A stretch of 64,000 nucleotides of DNA from Littorina saxatilis (Eukaryota > Mollusca > Gastropoda > Littorinimorpha > Littorinidae), in contig NC_090251.1 in NCBI RefSeq assembly GCF_037325665.1, forward strand, positions 17,227,456-17,291,455, given 5' to 3'. The notes below the pieces were generated by a model. That model did no database searches. It was not told the origin of the DNA and saw only the letters and a list, made by a program, of their open reading frames with translations. Made by a program: the position numbers and the translations under genes. Below, in pieces: positions 35,480 through 45,748 of this stretch (position 1 is the stretch's first letter; the number at the start of each line of letters is the position of its first letter).

Positions 35480-36910
35480 TCTCGCTTCGGACTTTGCCGC
35501 AGACGCGGTGTACAGGGAAAAAGCTATTTGACGTCGCGGCAAGCGGAACACTCGAAATCGTCACCCAAGTTCCAAGAGCGCGCGAAGAAAAACTGTTTAA
35601 AGTACAATACTGAAATTTAGTGTGGCATAAGATCAACCCTTTGTTATGATGTATGTAAAAGAGCGACTTATCAAAATGTTATTAACGTCTTGAAAAAGGG
35701 TGGGTTCTGAACACAGTGTTTTACTTTTTACACAGATGTTTCTGGAAATCGCTCTTTTCTGTCAATAATTTTAAAAGGCCAATCTACCAGGACAATGTCT
35801 TATCTAATCAATGTGTGCATTACTTTAACCGGGCCAACCGATTGAAGTGAAGCAATATTTCAACTTTTGCGCCGTCCAAGGCCGAATCGCGTATGTTCTG
35901 AGATCTCGCAAGAAAAAAGTATTAGACGCAGTTTAATGACATTTTGCATACCATCAGATCAATCCTTTGTAATTATATATTCCGCAGAGCGACTCATAAT
36001 TATTATTAATATGTTGTGAATATAGTTGATTCTGAACACAGTGTTTTTGTTTTGACACAGGCGTTTTTGGAAATCGCTCTTTTCTCTCATTAATCTTAAA
36101 AGGCTAATCTACAAGAAGAACATCATTTCTCATCAATACGGGCTATACTTTGACCGGGCCAATCGATTGAAGTGAAGCGATTATCCAACGGCTGCGCCGC
36201 CAAAGGCTGAATCTAGTCATTTACAGAGTGATACAACTATTTGCATGACGTCGCGGCAAGCTGAAACACTCCAAATTATCGCCCCAGTTCCAAAGACTCG
36301 CAAAGGAAAGATATGCTAACCAGATTCATGAAATTTTGCGTGCGATACAATCAACTTTCTGTTATTATATGTTCAAAGGAGCAACTTACAAAATATATCA
36401 TTACGTCGTTGAAAGGGTTTATTCTGAACACAGTGTTTTCTTTTAAACACATGCGTTTTAGGAAGTCGCTCGATCTTTCTTCTCAGTGATCTCAAGAGAT
36501 AGATCTACCAGTAAGTTTAGTACATTTGTTCTCATCAGTATGTGCTTTGGCTTGACCTTGACAAGCGATTGAAGTGAAAAAACCCAAAGCTGATCAACTC
36601 TCGCAGTCATACAAAAGCTGAATCAGTTACGCAGTGTTCAGTAGCGGGACGCACCGGTATCAGAGTATGGACAGTGAAAAACTTGACGTCGCGACAAGCC
36701 GAAATTCGAAATTATCGCCTATTTTCCACGAGCTCGCAAAGAAAACTTATTTTAAACAGAAAATATATTGTGTAGTGAAAGATCTCTGCAAAAGATCTAT
36801 CCAGAAGTCTGTTCTCATCCTGATGTAGATTTGTTGGACTTTGCCAAGCGATTAAATTAAAACGCTTTTCAACTGTTTCACCGCCGAAGGCTGAATCAAG
36901 GCATGCTGTG
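35480..36910 (+). repeat. Diverged tandem array, units of about 280-400 bp
   Basis: CTGAACACAGTGTTTT occurs at 35707, 36032 and 36424. GATTGAAGTGAA-type blocks begin at 35840, 36165, 36567 and (weaker) 36850. GACGTCGCGGCAAGC begins at 35530 and 36247 and, with one change, at 36685. The blocks keep a fixed order, so these are old tandem copies with indels and not chance. No coding frame is conserved across units. Confidence 0.75.
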
Positions 36911-37389
36911 AAATGTCACAGGAAAATATGTTATAATTTTAGGTTTGTCAACTCCCCACCAAAGTTAGATCAACGAATTAGCAACATCTTTAAAAAGAAT
37001 AACCGAGCCTTCCAGCTGTGGTAATGATTTTTTTTTTCTCCGCGACGCGGCCTTGAATAGATCCATCAGTTATAGTGAACAGATCTAACAAGAACAGCAA
37101 TTTTGCTTACATATATGACTCGCCTTCGCCACACGTATTATTATCAGAAACAGGCTATTCACGACACGCAGGATCCCGTGACCCAGCAAAATTAACAGAC
37201 CCAAGGAGAAGATTTGTTGGGGGACAATGAAATTCCGGTTTAAAACACGTGGACAAAACACGTAGCTACCTCACTGCAACATGGATTGCTTCACAAGAAC
37301 GATCAGCACACAGAAGCCCTTTTCGCAGTAACCTAGCTGTAGATACTCGCTTTGCAAAGTAAATTCTCGGTAAAACGTTCTCTCACAAA

Positions 37390-37420
<31 letters not shown>

Positions 37421-37667
37421 CACAAACACAAACTCAAACACATACATTTTGATCCAGAATCACAAAGACAGACAGACACATACACACATGCATACATACT
37501 CACGCACACACGAACACAAACATACACACACACATGAATACAGACAGACACACGTGCACATAGACACATATCTCTTCGCTCTCATTCCGTTAGTGCGAAT
37601 TTGTTAATCGCTGTTGCCTCTGTGGCTGCAATATGTGGCTTCTTCCAAGTCAAGCGTGCATCTTGGG

Positions 37668-37805
37668 TTACTCAAACAAAAGGTAGCGTTTCAACCTTAA
37701 TCGGAAGGGCGAGGGTTCGAATCCCGGTCGCGGCCGCCTGGTGGGTTAAGTGTGGAGATGTTTTCCATCTCCCAGGTCAACTTATGTGCAGACCTGCTAA
37801 TGGCT
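37668..37805 (+). repeat. tRNA-derived SINE fragment (family 3)
   Basis: A B-box-like GGTTCGAATCCCGGTCGC is followed by TGGAGATGTTTTCCATCTCCC and GTGCAGACCTGCTAATG. The A box and 3' tail are not clear, so the copy is partial. It lies within the 4.9-kb insertion. Confidence 0.6.
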
Positions 37806-38437
37806 TATTGTTTAAGACTTCAAAATATTATCAAAGATCACTTTGACAGTGTTTACAAAGGGTTGTTTGGCAAAAGCTCATTCGCACGGAATCGACGTGA
37901 TGATTTCTTTGAAAAACAGGTGCTATTTGTGGCCAAATGTCTAAGTGATCTTTGCTAAAAAAAATTTAGTCTTAAACGCTTTGGCGAATAATTCTAATTA
38001 AATTGTGTTGTTGAGAAATGAATTTCCTCCAAAAATGTCTTTACCTTGTTAAAAATAATATTCATTTTTACGATTTGTGTAGCATGTTGAAGAGACACGT
38101 TTGCCTGCAATCACGACTCGCTTGATCCCTACCCTGTATAACACAATTTATGAACAAGTAAAAGATAAAAACGATTAAATACTATGCATTTATCGTAGAG
38201 CCAGTAAAATATCCTCTACGAATCTGTTTTTCGTTTTGATTTATCTTATCTGGTTCACATTTTACGACAATTTGAAAATGACGAAAAATCACTCGGAACA
38301 ATGGGCGCGAATGCGTTGCGTTTCTTTCGCCGGGGATTGTATACGCAAGCACAAGACTAAGTGCGCACGGAAAAGATCCTGTAATCCATGTCAGAAGTTC
38401 GGTGGGTTATAGGAACACGAACATATCCAGCATGCTT

Positions 38438-38570
38438 CCTCCGAAAGCGGCGTATGGCTGCCTAAATGGCGGGCTAAAAACGGCCATACACGTAAAAACC
38501 CACTAGTGCAAAAACATGAGTGAACGTGGGAGTTTTAGCCCATTAACGCAGAAGAAGAAGAAGAAAAGTA
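38438..38570 (-). repeat. Interspersed (TTC)n-headed repeat, copy 3
   Basis: CGGCGTATGGCTGCC, CGGCCATACACGTAAAAACC and CATGAGTGAACGTGGGAGT, then GAAGAAGAAGAAGAA, are the reverse complement of the blocks at 16828 and 23608. Confidence 0.7.
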
Positions 38571-39189
38571 TGGCGCTGAAGTACTGTATAATTTAGTAAT
38601 ATCTCGATGTCTTTTAGACTATGATCCGCACTGGGTTTTGTAGCACGAATTACCTGATCTGTAGGTACATCTCATTGAATGTGTAATGTCTGTTTAACGA
38701 TAGCTTAGTCACTTAGTCACCTGGTGTTCTTCTTTGATCGCGATATGTTTGCAGAATTCAATTCTGTGCTACAATTTCGGTCTGTTCTGTTTCATCTTCA
38801 TGCTTGTGTGTTTATTGATGGTATTGTTATAATGCTGAATTCATTTCCCGACGATTTTTGAAATTCAGTAAAGTGTGACTGATGACTTCAAATGACTTTT
38901 ATGGCGCTGAATTGTTTATTGTTCTTAATTGCTTCTCATAACTAATGATCTGACTTTTTGGCGCTAAATACCTGATGTTATATTTCAAATGTTTCTTAAT
39001 TTGTTCTGTTCTGCAATTGTATTTGTTACATTTCATTGATTAGACAATTTCTGTTTTGCTGTGAAAGTTTTGTTGTTCAAAATCTGTTGTTTGTGTCATT
39101 ATTGCATTGCTGGGGATTTTGTCATGCTGGATACCTTACCTTAATTGCACCGCAACAAGGATAACAGATATATTGTGTGTGTGGGGGTG

Positions 39190-39192
<3 letters not shown>

Positions 39193-39224
<32 letters not shown>

Positions 39225-39330
39225 AAGAGAGAGAGAGAGAGAGAGAGATAGAAAGAGAGAGATATTCACATACACACATAAGCATACATACATACATACA
39301 TACATACACACATACATACCTGCATACATG
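39193..39330. repeat. (GA)n then (CATA)n microsatellites
   Basis: GAGA and GATAGAAA runs to about 39263 are followed by CATACATA runs to about 39327. The protein-like frames over them are artefacts. Confidence 0.95.
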
Positions 39331-40154
39331 GATATATATATACACTTACATACACATAATTTGCTATATAATCGCGGATATACAGGTTAAGGAAGAAACG
39401 CACACATTTTCAGTCAGGCAGATTAAAATATAACGCATAACTGCAAACCTGTGCTGTAGTTAGTGTTTTCTTGTTTGGAAGTAAAATTATTATCATTCAA
39501 TGTGTGGAAATATGCTAAAATGTGAGGTTACAAATGTTTTTAAAGATTGACATTGTGGAACATTAATACATTTTATAGTTTTTATTTTGAATTTATTATT
39601 TTTGAAAATATTGATTTTCAAGCTTAAGTTGTAAAGTTTTGATTATACAGTATCAAAAGTATGACAGCTAGATTGTACACAAAGAGATCTTCAATTTGAT
39701 ATATCGTATGACATATTTACCTGTAAAACCACCGAAGATTTGCTTGTTCGCGTTTTTTAAATTTCGTGTGATGACGTCAATATAGCCTAAAATTGCAATC
39801 GGCTATAAAAACCCTTTTTATTGCATTTATTGGTTCAACTGTGATACATTTGTGGTTGCTGCAATCTGTTTTATAAAATAAAACCGAAAAGGTCATTTCA
39901 TTTTGCTTTTTTTAATTTGTCGCCCTGTACAGAACTTCCCAGTTGTGAAAAAATCGCATATTTGCCTGACTTTACAGTCCAATACCTCCAAATGTATAAT
40001 TCTAACAGGCTTCAAACTTTGCACAGCAATTCTATAAGTACTTTTACATTTCAAACCTGAACTATAAGAACATTGCTTAATTTTGAAGCTGTTTACAGCA
40101 CTCTAAAAAATGCCTTCTGTGCACTATTCACGCTTAGGACAGTGGGCCTCCCTA

Positions 40155-41310
40155 GCAAAGGAAGAGAAGAGGCCCTAGCACGGTGAATTGCGGGACTCCA
40201 GAGTCGACAGTGGTTGGGGCGGAGGTCGTGCCTTCCACAACTACCTGCATGGTACGTTGGGTGAGGAAGGTCTGGAGCCAGGCGAGGATGGAGCCGGAGA
40301 TTTCGTAGCTGTTGAGTTTGTGGAGGAGACGATCATGGGGTACCGTATCGAAGGCTTTGGAAAAATCCAAGATGGCCATGTCGACTTGGCGCCCCCGGTC
40401 GTATGAGGATAGCAGGTCTTCTGTTGTCAGGAGCTGGGTCTCTGTGGAATAGCCGGATCGGAAGCCATGGTTTAGATTTTTCAGAATGTTGTTGGTTTCA
40501 AGGTGGGATAGGATGTGGCGGCTAATGATGTGCTCCAGCATCTTACAGGGGACAGAGCTGAGTGAAATGGGGCGGTAGTTGGCTGGGCAGTGACGGTCGC
40601 CTTTCTTGAACGCGCACGCGACGTTGGCACTGAGCCAATCTTGTGGGAGACGCCCAGAATCTAATGAGAGCTGGTAGATGACGGACAGGGATGGTGCTAT
40701 GTGGTGGGCTAGGGTCTTAAGGACGATGTTGGGGATGTTGTCGGGACCAGAGGCTTTGTTGGGTTTGATGTTTTGAAGGAGTTTGGCGACACCGGCTGTG
40801 GTGATACTGATGGGCTGTATGGTGGCAGTTGGTGGTAGAAGATTTGGCAGCGTGCTGCTGGTACTCTTGGTGAAGACAGACTTGAACTGTTTCAAAAGAA
40901 GGTCAGCTTTGGTCTGGCTATCACTGTGGAGTCTACCGTCTTCTTTTAGCGGGGCCACACCTGTCGAGTCTTGCTTTTTCGCCTTGATGAAGCGCCAGAA
41001 GGGTTTGGAGTCGTTCTGGTCTAGTCCCTCTTGGATGGTGCCATTGATGTACTGCCACTCGGCACGCCGGAGCTCTCGTCTGCAGTATTTCTGGTAGTTC
41101 CTGTAGGGGGACCAGCTCTTCGTAGCCCTTGCACGCTTTAGCAGTTTCTTCTTGCGCTTGAGCATCCTCCTGATGGAAGCGTTGAGCCAAGGCAAGTTCT
41201 GGGGTCGCCGCAGTGTGAAGGACGGGATGTTTTTCTCCATGGAGCTAACGAGGAGGCTCTTGAACGTTTCCCTGAGGGTGTTGACGTCCTTGCCTGCCCT
41301 GTATTCCTCA
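40155..41310 (-). pseudogene. LINE D reverse transcriptase, N-terminal part
   Basis: From the truncated 5' end: PSFTLRRPQNLPWLNASIRR, a very basic linker (RRMLKRKKKLLKRARATK), KPFWRFIKAKKQD, then RT motifs KASGPDNIPNIVLK, KKGDRHCPANYRPISLSSV, ILDFSKAFDTVPHDRLL and SGVPQFTVLGPLLFLC. Relative to the family QG(S/T)VLGP this copy has QFTVLGP, so a conserved Gly is replaced by Phe. The frame runs directly into the 4.9-kb insertion. Confidence 0.88.
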
Positions 41311-42350
41311 TCAATTCATCAGTGTTAATTGACTGATCAGTCAATAAATGCATTCGAAAACGGAGAGTACGTGTTACGTCACTTGGCCGCAAGTGTCAGC
41401 ATTTTTGTAGGGAGAGGGAGCCAGAGTGTGTGTGCGTGCACTGTGAAACTTGTAGGCCTTTTGTTCATTTTATAGTGTTGTTTACTTTCCAGGCTAAATT
41501 TGCAAACAGACTGCACAAATTCAAAAACCTCTCCCCACTTGTGTTAATAGGCTGGATAATGTATGTACCCACATTAATTTATGCTTGAGGACAAAGAAAG
41601 CCACTCTCCCTACTTGTGTAAATAGCTTAGCCTTGCTGAAAACAATATATACACAATAACTTCTGTATGTATAGCCTTTGTCACAGGGACAAAAGCCGAA
41701 AATGGTATAGATTTTGCTTTATGATAATGCAAATGCAGCAAATAGACCGATGTTTACACAAATAATCAACAGTTTCACACTCTGCAAGACAAAAACTGTA
41801 AGTGTTTGGGTTTTTTAAACTGGAGGATCGAAAAATCACTGAGGCTTCGCTGCCATCCCGGCCGAACGTGCCGCTATCGATCAGTTAAAAGTATCTGATT
41901 CGAATGCACTCTCATACAACGTCATTCAAAGGAAAACACAGCGTCATTTCACTTGTACGATATCAGTCTAAAGTACTTTTAGTCTAAATTAGATTTTTTG
42001 GGGGGTGATCTCGCATCAAGACTTAGTAGATCTAATCGCCAGATCTATGGGACATTTGTCAGGCGCATAAAACACATCCACAAAATAACTTGAACTGTGT
42101 TTGTTTGTATTCATGTTTTTTTGTTTAACTTTTTAACTTACCAGCAACGAAAACTCAAACATAATTTATTCTATAACAATACACTTCAGTCTCTCAGTCA
42201 TTTATCGCACAACACAGTCCGCCACGATTCAGTATAAAAAAACAGTTTTCTGGTTATACTTTTTAACTTACCAGTTCCTTTTGGAGTTCAAGTACTGAAC
42301 CAATCGCTTGTCTTGTTACGTTCTTGAGCAGATCGATTGGCATAGCAACA
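41311..42350. other. Non-coding stretch
   Basis: I see no gene. An 18-bp perfect palindrome ATTGACTGATCAGTCAAT lies at 41328-41345, next to the LINE D truncation point. Confidence 0.6.
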
Positions 42351-42359
42351 GTTCCGGGA

Positions 42360-42800
42360 TGCGCAGTATCGATACTCATGAATTTCGAGTCCGACCAATG
42401 AAATTACAGAGTATCGATACTCAAAGTCTCGATACTGGTAGTATCGAGGGAAGACCAATGAAATGAACGAGTATCGATACTCGGAGTATCGAGACTTTGA
42501 GTATCGATACTCCCAGTATCGATACTCAGTCTCGATACTGTGGGCCTTTTGGCGCACCAGGGTGCTGTTCACACTCGAGATCAGAATTTAACCAATCGTT
42601 TTGTAAACACTCGATACTGAACTAGGGCGGCATAGCAACCATACTCGATACCACGGATTGGTTCATTTCCATACTCGATACTCGCAGTATCGAGGGAAGA
42701 CCAATGAAATGAACGAGTCTCGATACTCGGAGTATCGAGACTTTGAGTATCGATACTCCCAGTATCGATACTCAGTCTCGATACTGTGGGCCTTTTGGCG
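42360..42800. repeat. Clustered TATCGATA palindromes, duplicated block
   Basis: At least seven TATCGATA octamers occur, several within the 14-bp palindrome GAGTATCGATACTC, plus many TCGATACT half sites. A block running from GTATCGAGGGAAGACCAATG to GTGGGCCTTTTGGCG occurs twice (about 42440-42554 and 42684-42799). CCAATG or CCAATC boxes recur. TATCGATA is the DREF/DRE site of insects. Whether molluscs use it is unknown to me. The EYRYS-repeat frame on the minus strand is a translation of the array. Confidence 0.75.
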
Positions 42801-42805
42801 TTCCA

Positions 42806-42807
42806 TA

Positions 42808-42847
<40 letters not shown>

Positions 42848-43480
42848 GTCGTCGTCATCATCAGCAGCAGCATCAGCATCATTATCATCATCATCACCAC
42901 CAATATCATCATCTTCATCAGCATCATCATCATCATCAGCATCAGCATCATCATCATCCACCCGATGCATACACATTTGCATGCCCTTATGGCCACACAC
43001 AATACGGTGTAATCTGCGCATGCCTGTAAAGTGTAAGGGGTGAGAATGATCATGGGGATAGGCAATCAGAATCTTTGCGAATCTCGCGGCATCTTATAAA
43101 ACGTATTTCGGCACTTTGGCAACACTCTTCCCAAATGGCTAGCAAAGCTCTGAAAGGCTCTTCAAACTACAACAAATATCAAGCCCCTTCTGTTTAAAAC
43201 GCTGCAGTTGTTCTTCTTGGCTACCCCATGCTATGTCGTATTACCCTTTAGCTGCCCTTGCAGACCTATCCTAAACGCCTTGTGCCTGGGGTAGAATGTG
43301 GATGCAACAGGTTCATCATCATCAGCATCATGATCATCATCATCATGATGATGATGATCATCATCATCATCATCACCACCACCACCCCCACCATCAGCTG
43401 CAGGAGCACCACCACTCCCACCACCACCACCACCACTCCCACCACCACCACCACCATCAGCGGCAGCAGCAGCAACATCA
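42806..43480. repeat. (CAT)n, (CAG/CAT)n and (CCA)n microsatellite fields
   Basis: CAT runs at 42806-42960 are followed by a gap of ordinary DNA and by CAT/CCA runs at 43316-43475. All Asp/His/Ile-rich frames here are microsatellite artefacts. Confidence 0.9.
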
Positions 43481-43843
43481 CCGCCATTTTTTTTAATAAT
43501 AAGGTCGAAACTAAGGAATTTAGTTCTCCTCGAAAATGTTGGCATGTTTGTCACCAACTTAGGTCGGAACTTTTGAAAATATCGTTCCATGCATTGCGCA
43601 CTAGAGCGGAAGTTTCGAACTTTGGATTTAGGTCCCAACTAGCTTGGTAGTCTCCATTCATGCATTCCACTACTGGTTACACAAAAAGTGTGTTCATAAG
43701 TGGAACACTTCAGTTTAGCGTGTGCACGCATGCGCACGATACAGATCCCAAGGTTGCGAAGAAAGTCTCAGGCTTTGGAAAACACTAATACATGCATGCA
43801 GGAAAAAACAAAAAAACTTAAGGACAATAATATATAGAACACT

Positions 43844-45046
43844 TCATACGCTTATGCCAAAGCCCAGCGCGTGGCTGAAGACAAGGCTTGCCGCCACCAT
43901 TTCCCATCTTGTCATGTGCCAGGAGCCGAAGAAGTGGTTCATGAAGGTCGCGCCGAAGAAGAGGAGACATGCGACGACCCCGGCGTAGCTGGTTTTCTTT
44001 AGGAGAGCTCCCATCATCAGGCAGAAAGACGTCGTGGCCGCTGAGTAGAGCATGAGAAAGACCCAGAAGAGTGACATAGACAGATCACCTAACAGCGCCT
44101 TGTTAGGCGTGTTGGACTCCAATGAGAAGACCAAAGTGAAGATGGTCATGAAGATAAAGTGGTAGAGGTAGATTGTCAAAAACCACGACGTCCATAAAGC
44201 TCCGGACGACAGGCCCATCATTTTCATCGTCTCCTTCAGCTTCTGCTCCTTCTCGTACACAATGAGCTTCGTGCTTTGGAACACGTTCACCACCAGCGAG
44301 ATGAAGATGAGGAGATGGAAGTACGACTGGTAGTTCATTAAAATAGCACTGAAGCAACGAGCGCGCGGGAGTAGCGCAACCAAGCCCAGGCTAAAGTTGC
44401 TGTTCCCGCCCCATTCTTCTATGAAGGCTTTGGACATCCGGTACTGAATGTTGTTACTAACCGCTTCAGACTCTCCAGAACTCGATGGCGTTAACATTTC
44501 AGGACCGTATGTATGCAATTCTTGACAGCCAGGATGGCGTCGAATGTGATATTCTGCTGTGAGGGGCAGCTGTGTGGCCGTCTCCAGCCCATTGAACACA
44601 ATAGCGACCACCATCGTCAAGTTGCTCGTTCGGTAAAAGTCCAGCAGTGCAGTCATGTTGGAGAATCCTATCTTCCTGTCCCAGTATTTTGCATCAGGGT
44701 GGTCTGTAGGGCTTTGCCTGTCAAAGCACGACATGAGCCTTTCGGTCAGAGCCGTCTTTGGAGTAAATCCAAGGATGTTTGTAGGCCTATTCAGCCTATT
44801 GCGTGACTGTCTCCGGGGAGTGGGGGAAAAGGGTTCGATACTAGGTTGGTAACTATCGCACACACGTGTATAATCTTTTGGAGGCACGACAGGTGTTGGT
44901 CCCAAAGTGTCTCTGGTGGCGAGTTTGTAGAAAATAAAAGCGATCGCAAGTGGAGTCGCTATCTCCAAGATGGTAACGATGATGTTGCTTTTCCTCAGCA
45001 ACAAATTTTTGTACATGACGAGAACTACTTGTCTTCCAAACCCCAT
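43844..45046 (-). CDS. ABCA-type ABC transporter, N-terminal half only
   Basis: ABCA proteins are full transporters that move lipids across membranes. This frame has a well-placed start (CACCATGG context at 45046) and the family N-terminus MGFGRQVVLVMYKNLLLRK. TM1 is at about residues 22-42, then a large extracellular loop of about 200 residues with several Cys and NFS/NLT/NMT glycosylation sites. TM2 follows at about 240-260 with the ABCA hallmark KLIVYEKEQKLKETMKMMGL (about 261-280), then TM3-TM5 to about 372. It stops at residue 400, before the first ATP-binding cassette. No Walker A frame lies anywhere downstream in the window. No introns interrupt it, unlike typical ABCA genes. A GTATGA that could be a splice donor overlaps the last codons. 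It is either a large exon of a gene continuing elsewhere or a truncated duplicate or retrocopy. Confidence 0.75.
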   Translation of the reverse strand: MGFGRQVVLVMYKNLLLRKSNIIVTILEIATPLAIAFIFYKLATRDTLGPTPVVPPKDYTRVCDSYQPSIEPFSPTPRRQSRNRLNRPTNILGFTPKTALTERLMSCFDRQSPTDHPDAKYWDRKIGFSNMTALLDFYRTSNLTMVVAIVFNGLETATQLPLTAEYHIRRHPGCQELHTYGPEMLTPSSSGESEAVSNNIQYRMSKAFIEEWGGNSNFSLGLVALLPRARCFSAILMNYQSYFHLLIFISLVVNVFQSTKLIVYEKEQKLKETMKMMGLSSGALWTSWFLTIYLYHFIFMTIFTLVFSLESNTPNKALLGDLSMSLFWVFLMLYSAATTSFCLMMGALLKKTSYAGVVACLLFFGATFMNHFFGSWHMTRWEMVAASLVFSHALGFGISV

Positions 45047-45551
45047 GATGGTGACGCTTTTCTTTTAGTCCTGATGCCCGAGAAGCATTCCTAGCAAATA
45101 TGTCGACGAGTCATCATTAGTCTAGATGTGCCCCTCTTGATGTAGATTCAAGGAACACTGAGATCGGTTTGCTTACCCTCACGCTTGTTTCAGCATGGCA
45201 GGCGAGCAGCCGGTAGTTCTCGACTGATGTAAAATAAACTAATACGTCAGCTTGTTACAGAAAGGAATTACGTCTAAAATGAATAGTGTACGTCATAGTC
45301 TACAACATTTTGTTCCTCATCAAAACAAATATAAAACACAGAAGCAACTACTTCAGGTTAGTTCTTTATCAAATCAAATGTTCGTCAACTTGGTGCTGAC
45401 TTCATCACTATGGTTAGGACAAGTACTGTGTATTTACGATTAATATTACGTCATTTTCTTTCGCGCGCATTCTTTCTTTCGCGCTTTCTCGCTTTCTCTG
45501 CCGTCTTGGTTCTTTCTTTCCTCACCACACACACACATTGATGATGATATG

Positions 45552-45553
<2 letters not shown>
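45047..45553. other. Upstream flank of the ABCA fragment
   Basis: No gene is visible. AT-rich DNA leads into CTTTCTTTC-type and CACACA tracts at about 45470-45540. Confidence 0.5.
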
Positions 45554-45614
<61 letters not shown>

Positions 45615-45618
45615 TGCG
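45554..45618. repeat. (TG)n microsatellite
   Basis: About 60 bp of TG directly before the first piece of LINE E. Confidence 0.95.
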
Positions 45619-45622
45619 TGTA

Positions 45623-45748
45623 AAGAAAAACTATAGGCCTGTTTCCAACTTGCCATTCATTTCTAAAATTCTGGAAAAAGTAGTGCTTAGTCAGCTTCTC
45701 TCCCACCTTGAAACCAACAACCTCTGCAACCCTCTTCAGTCAGCGTAT
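45623..45748 (+). pseudogene. LINE E reverse transcriptase, piece 1
   Basis: KKNYRPVSNLPFISKILEKV and LSHLETNNLCNPLQSAY are the RT fingers motifs of L2/CR1-type elements. The frame stops being LINE-like exactly at the inverted-repeat start TATTCACGACTT (45746). Confidence 0.85.

Larger units (their letters stand above)
35269..40154. mobile_element. Unclassified 4.9-kb insertion with 7-bp TSD inside LINE D
   Basis: GCAAAGG occurs once in the LINE target and now flanks the insert at 35262-35268 and 40155-40161. The insert begins CCCACAGAGAAAATCC. Its other end, read inward, is TAGGGAGGCCCACTGTCC, so both ends contain GGCCCAC or CCCAC but no long TIR. No transposase, RT or capsid-type frame is visible. 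The interior holds a diverged tandem array (35480-36910), SINE pieces and microsatellites. A non-autonomous DNA element is the best guess. A superfamily cannot be assigned. Confidence 0.75.
34265..41310 (-). mobile_element. LINE D, 5'-truncated and split by a 4.9-kb insertion
   Basis: RT is encoded in two blocks on the minus strand. The N-terminal block is 40155-41310. The C-terminal block, 3' UTR and (ACAGAT)n-like tail are 34265-35268. The first block ends GPLLFLC and the second begins LCHINDLPD, which join into the usual GPLLFLxxINDLP stretch. They are therefore one element interrupted by 35269-40154. The 5' end at about 41310 is a truncation in the region before RT. Jockey/CR1-like by RT motifs. 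Confidence 0.88.

Noticed and set aside
35480-36910. CRISPR-like array
   Set aside because: Units are hundreds of bases long, diverged and lie in animal DNA. There are no short identical repeats with unique spacers and no cas genes.
41328-41345. Perfect 18-bp palindrome as operator or recombination site
   Set aside because: Single occurrence next to a LINE truncation. Without repeats or a partner gene it cannot be told from chance.
42658-43065. Asp-rich, His-rich and Ile-rich ORFs
   Set aside because: They are the frames of (CAT)n microsatellites on both strands.
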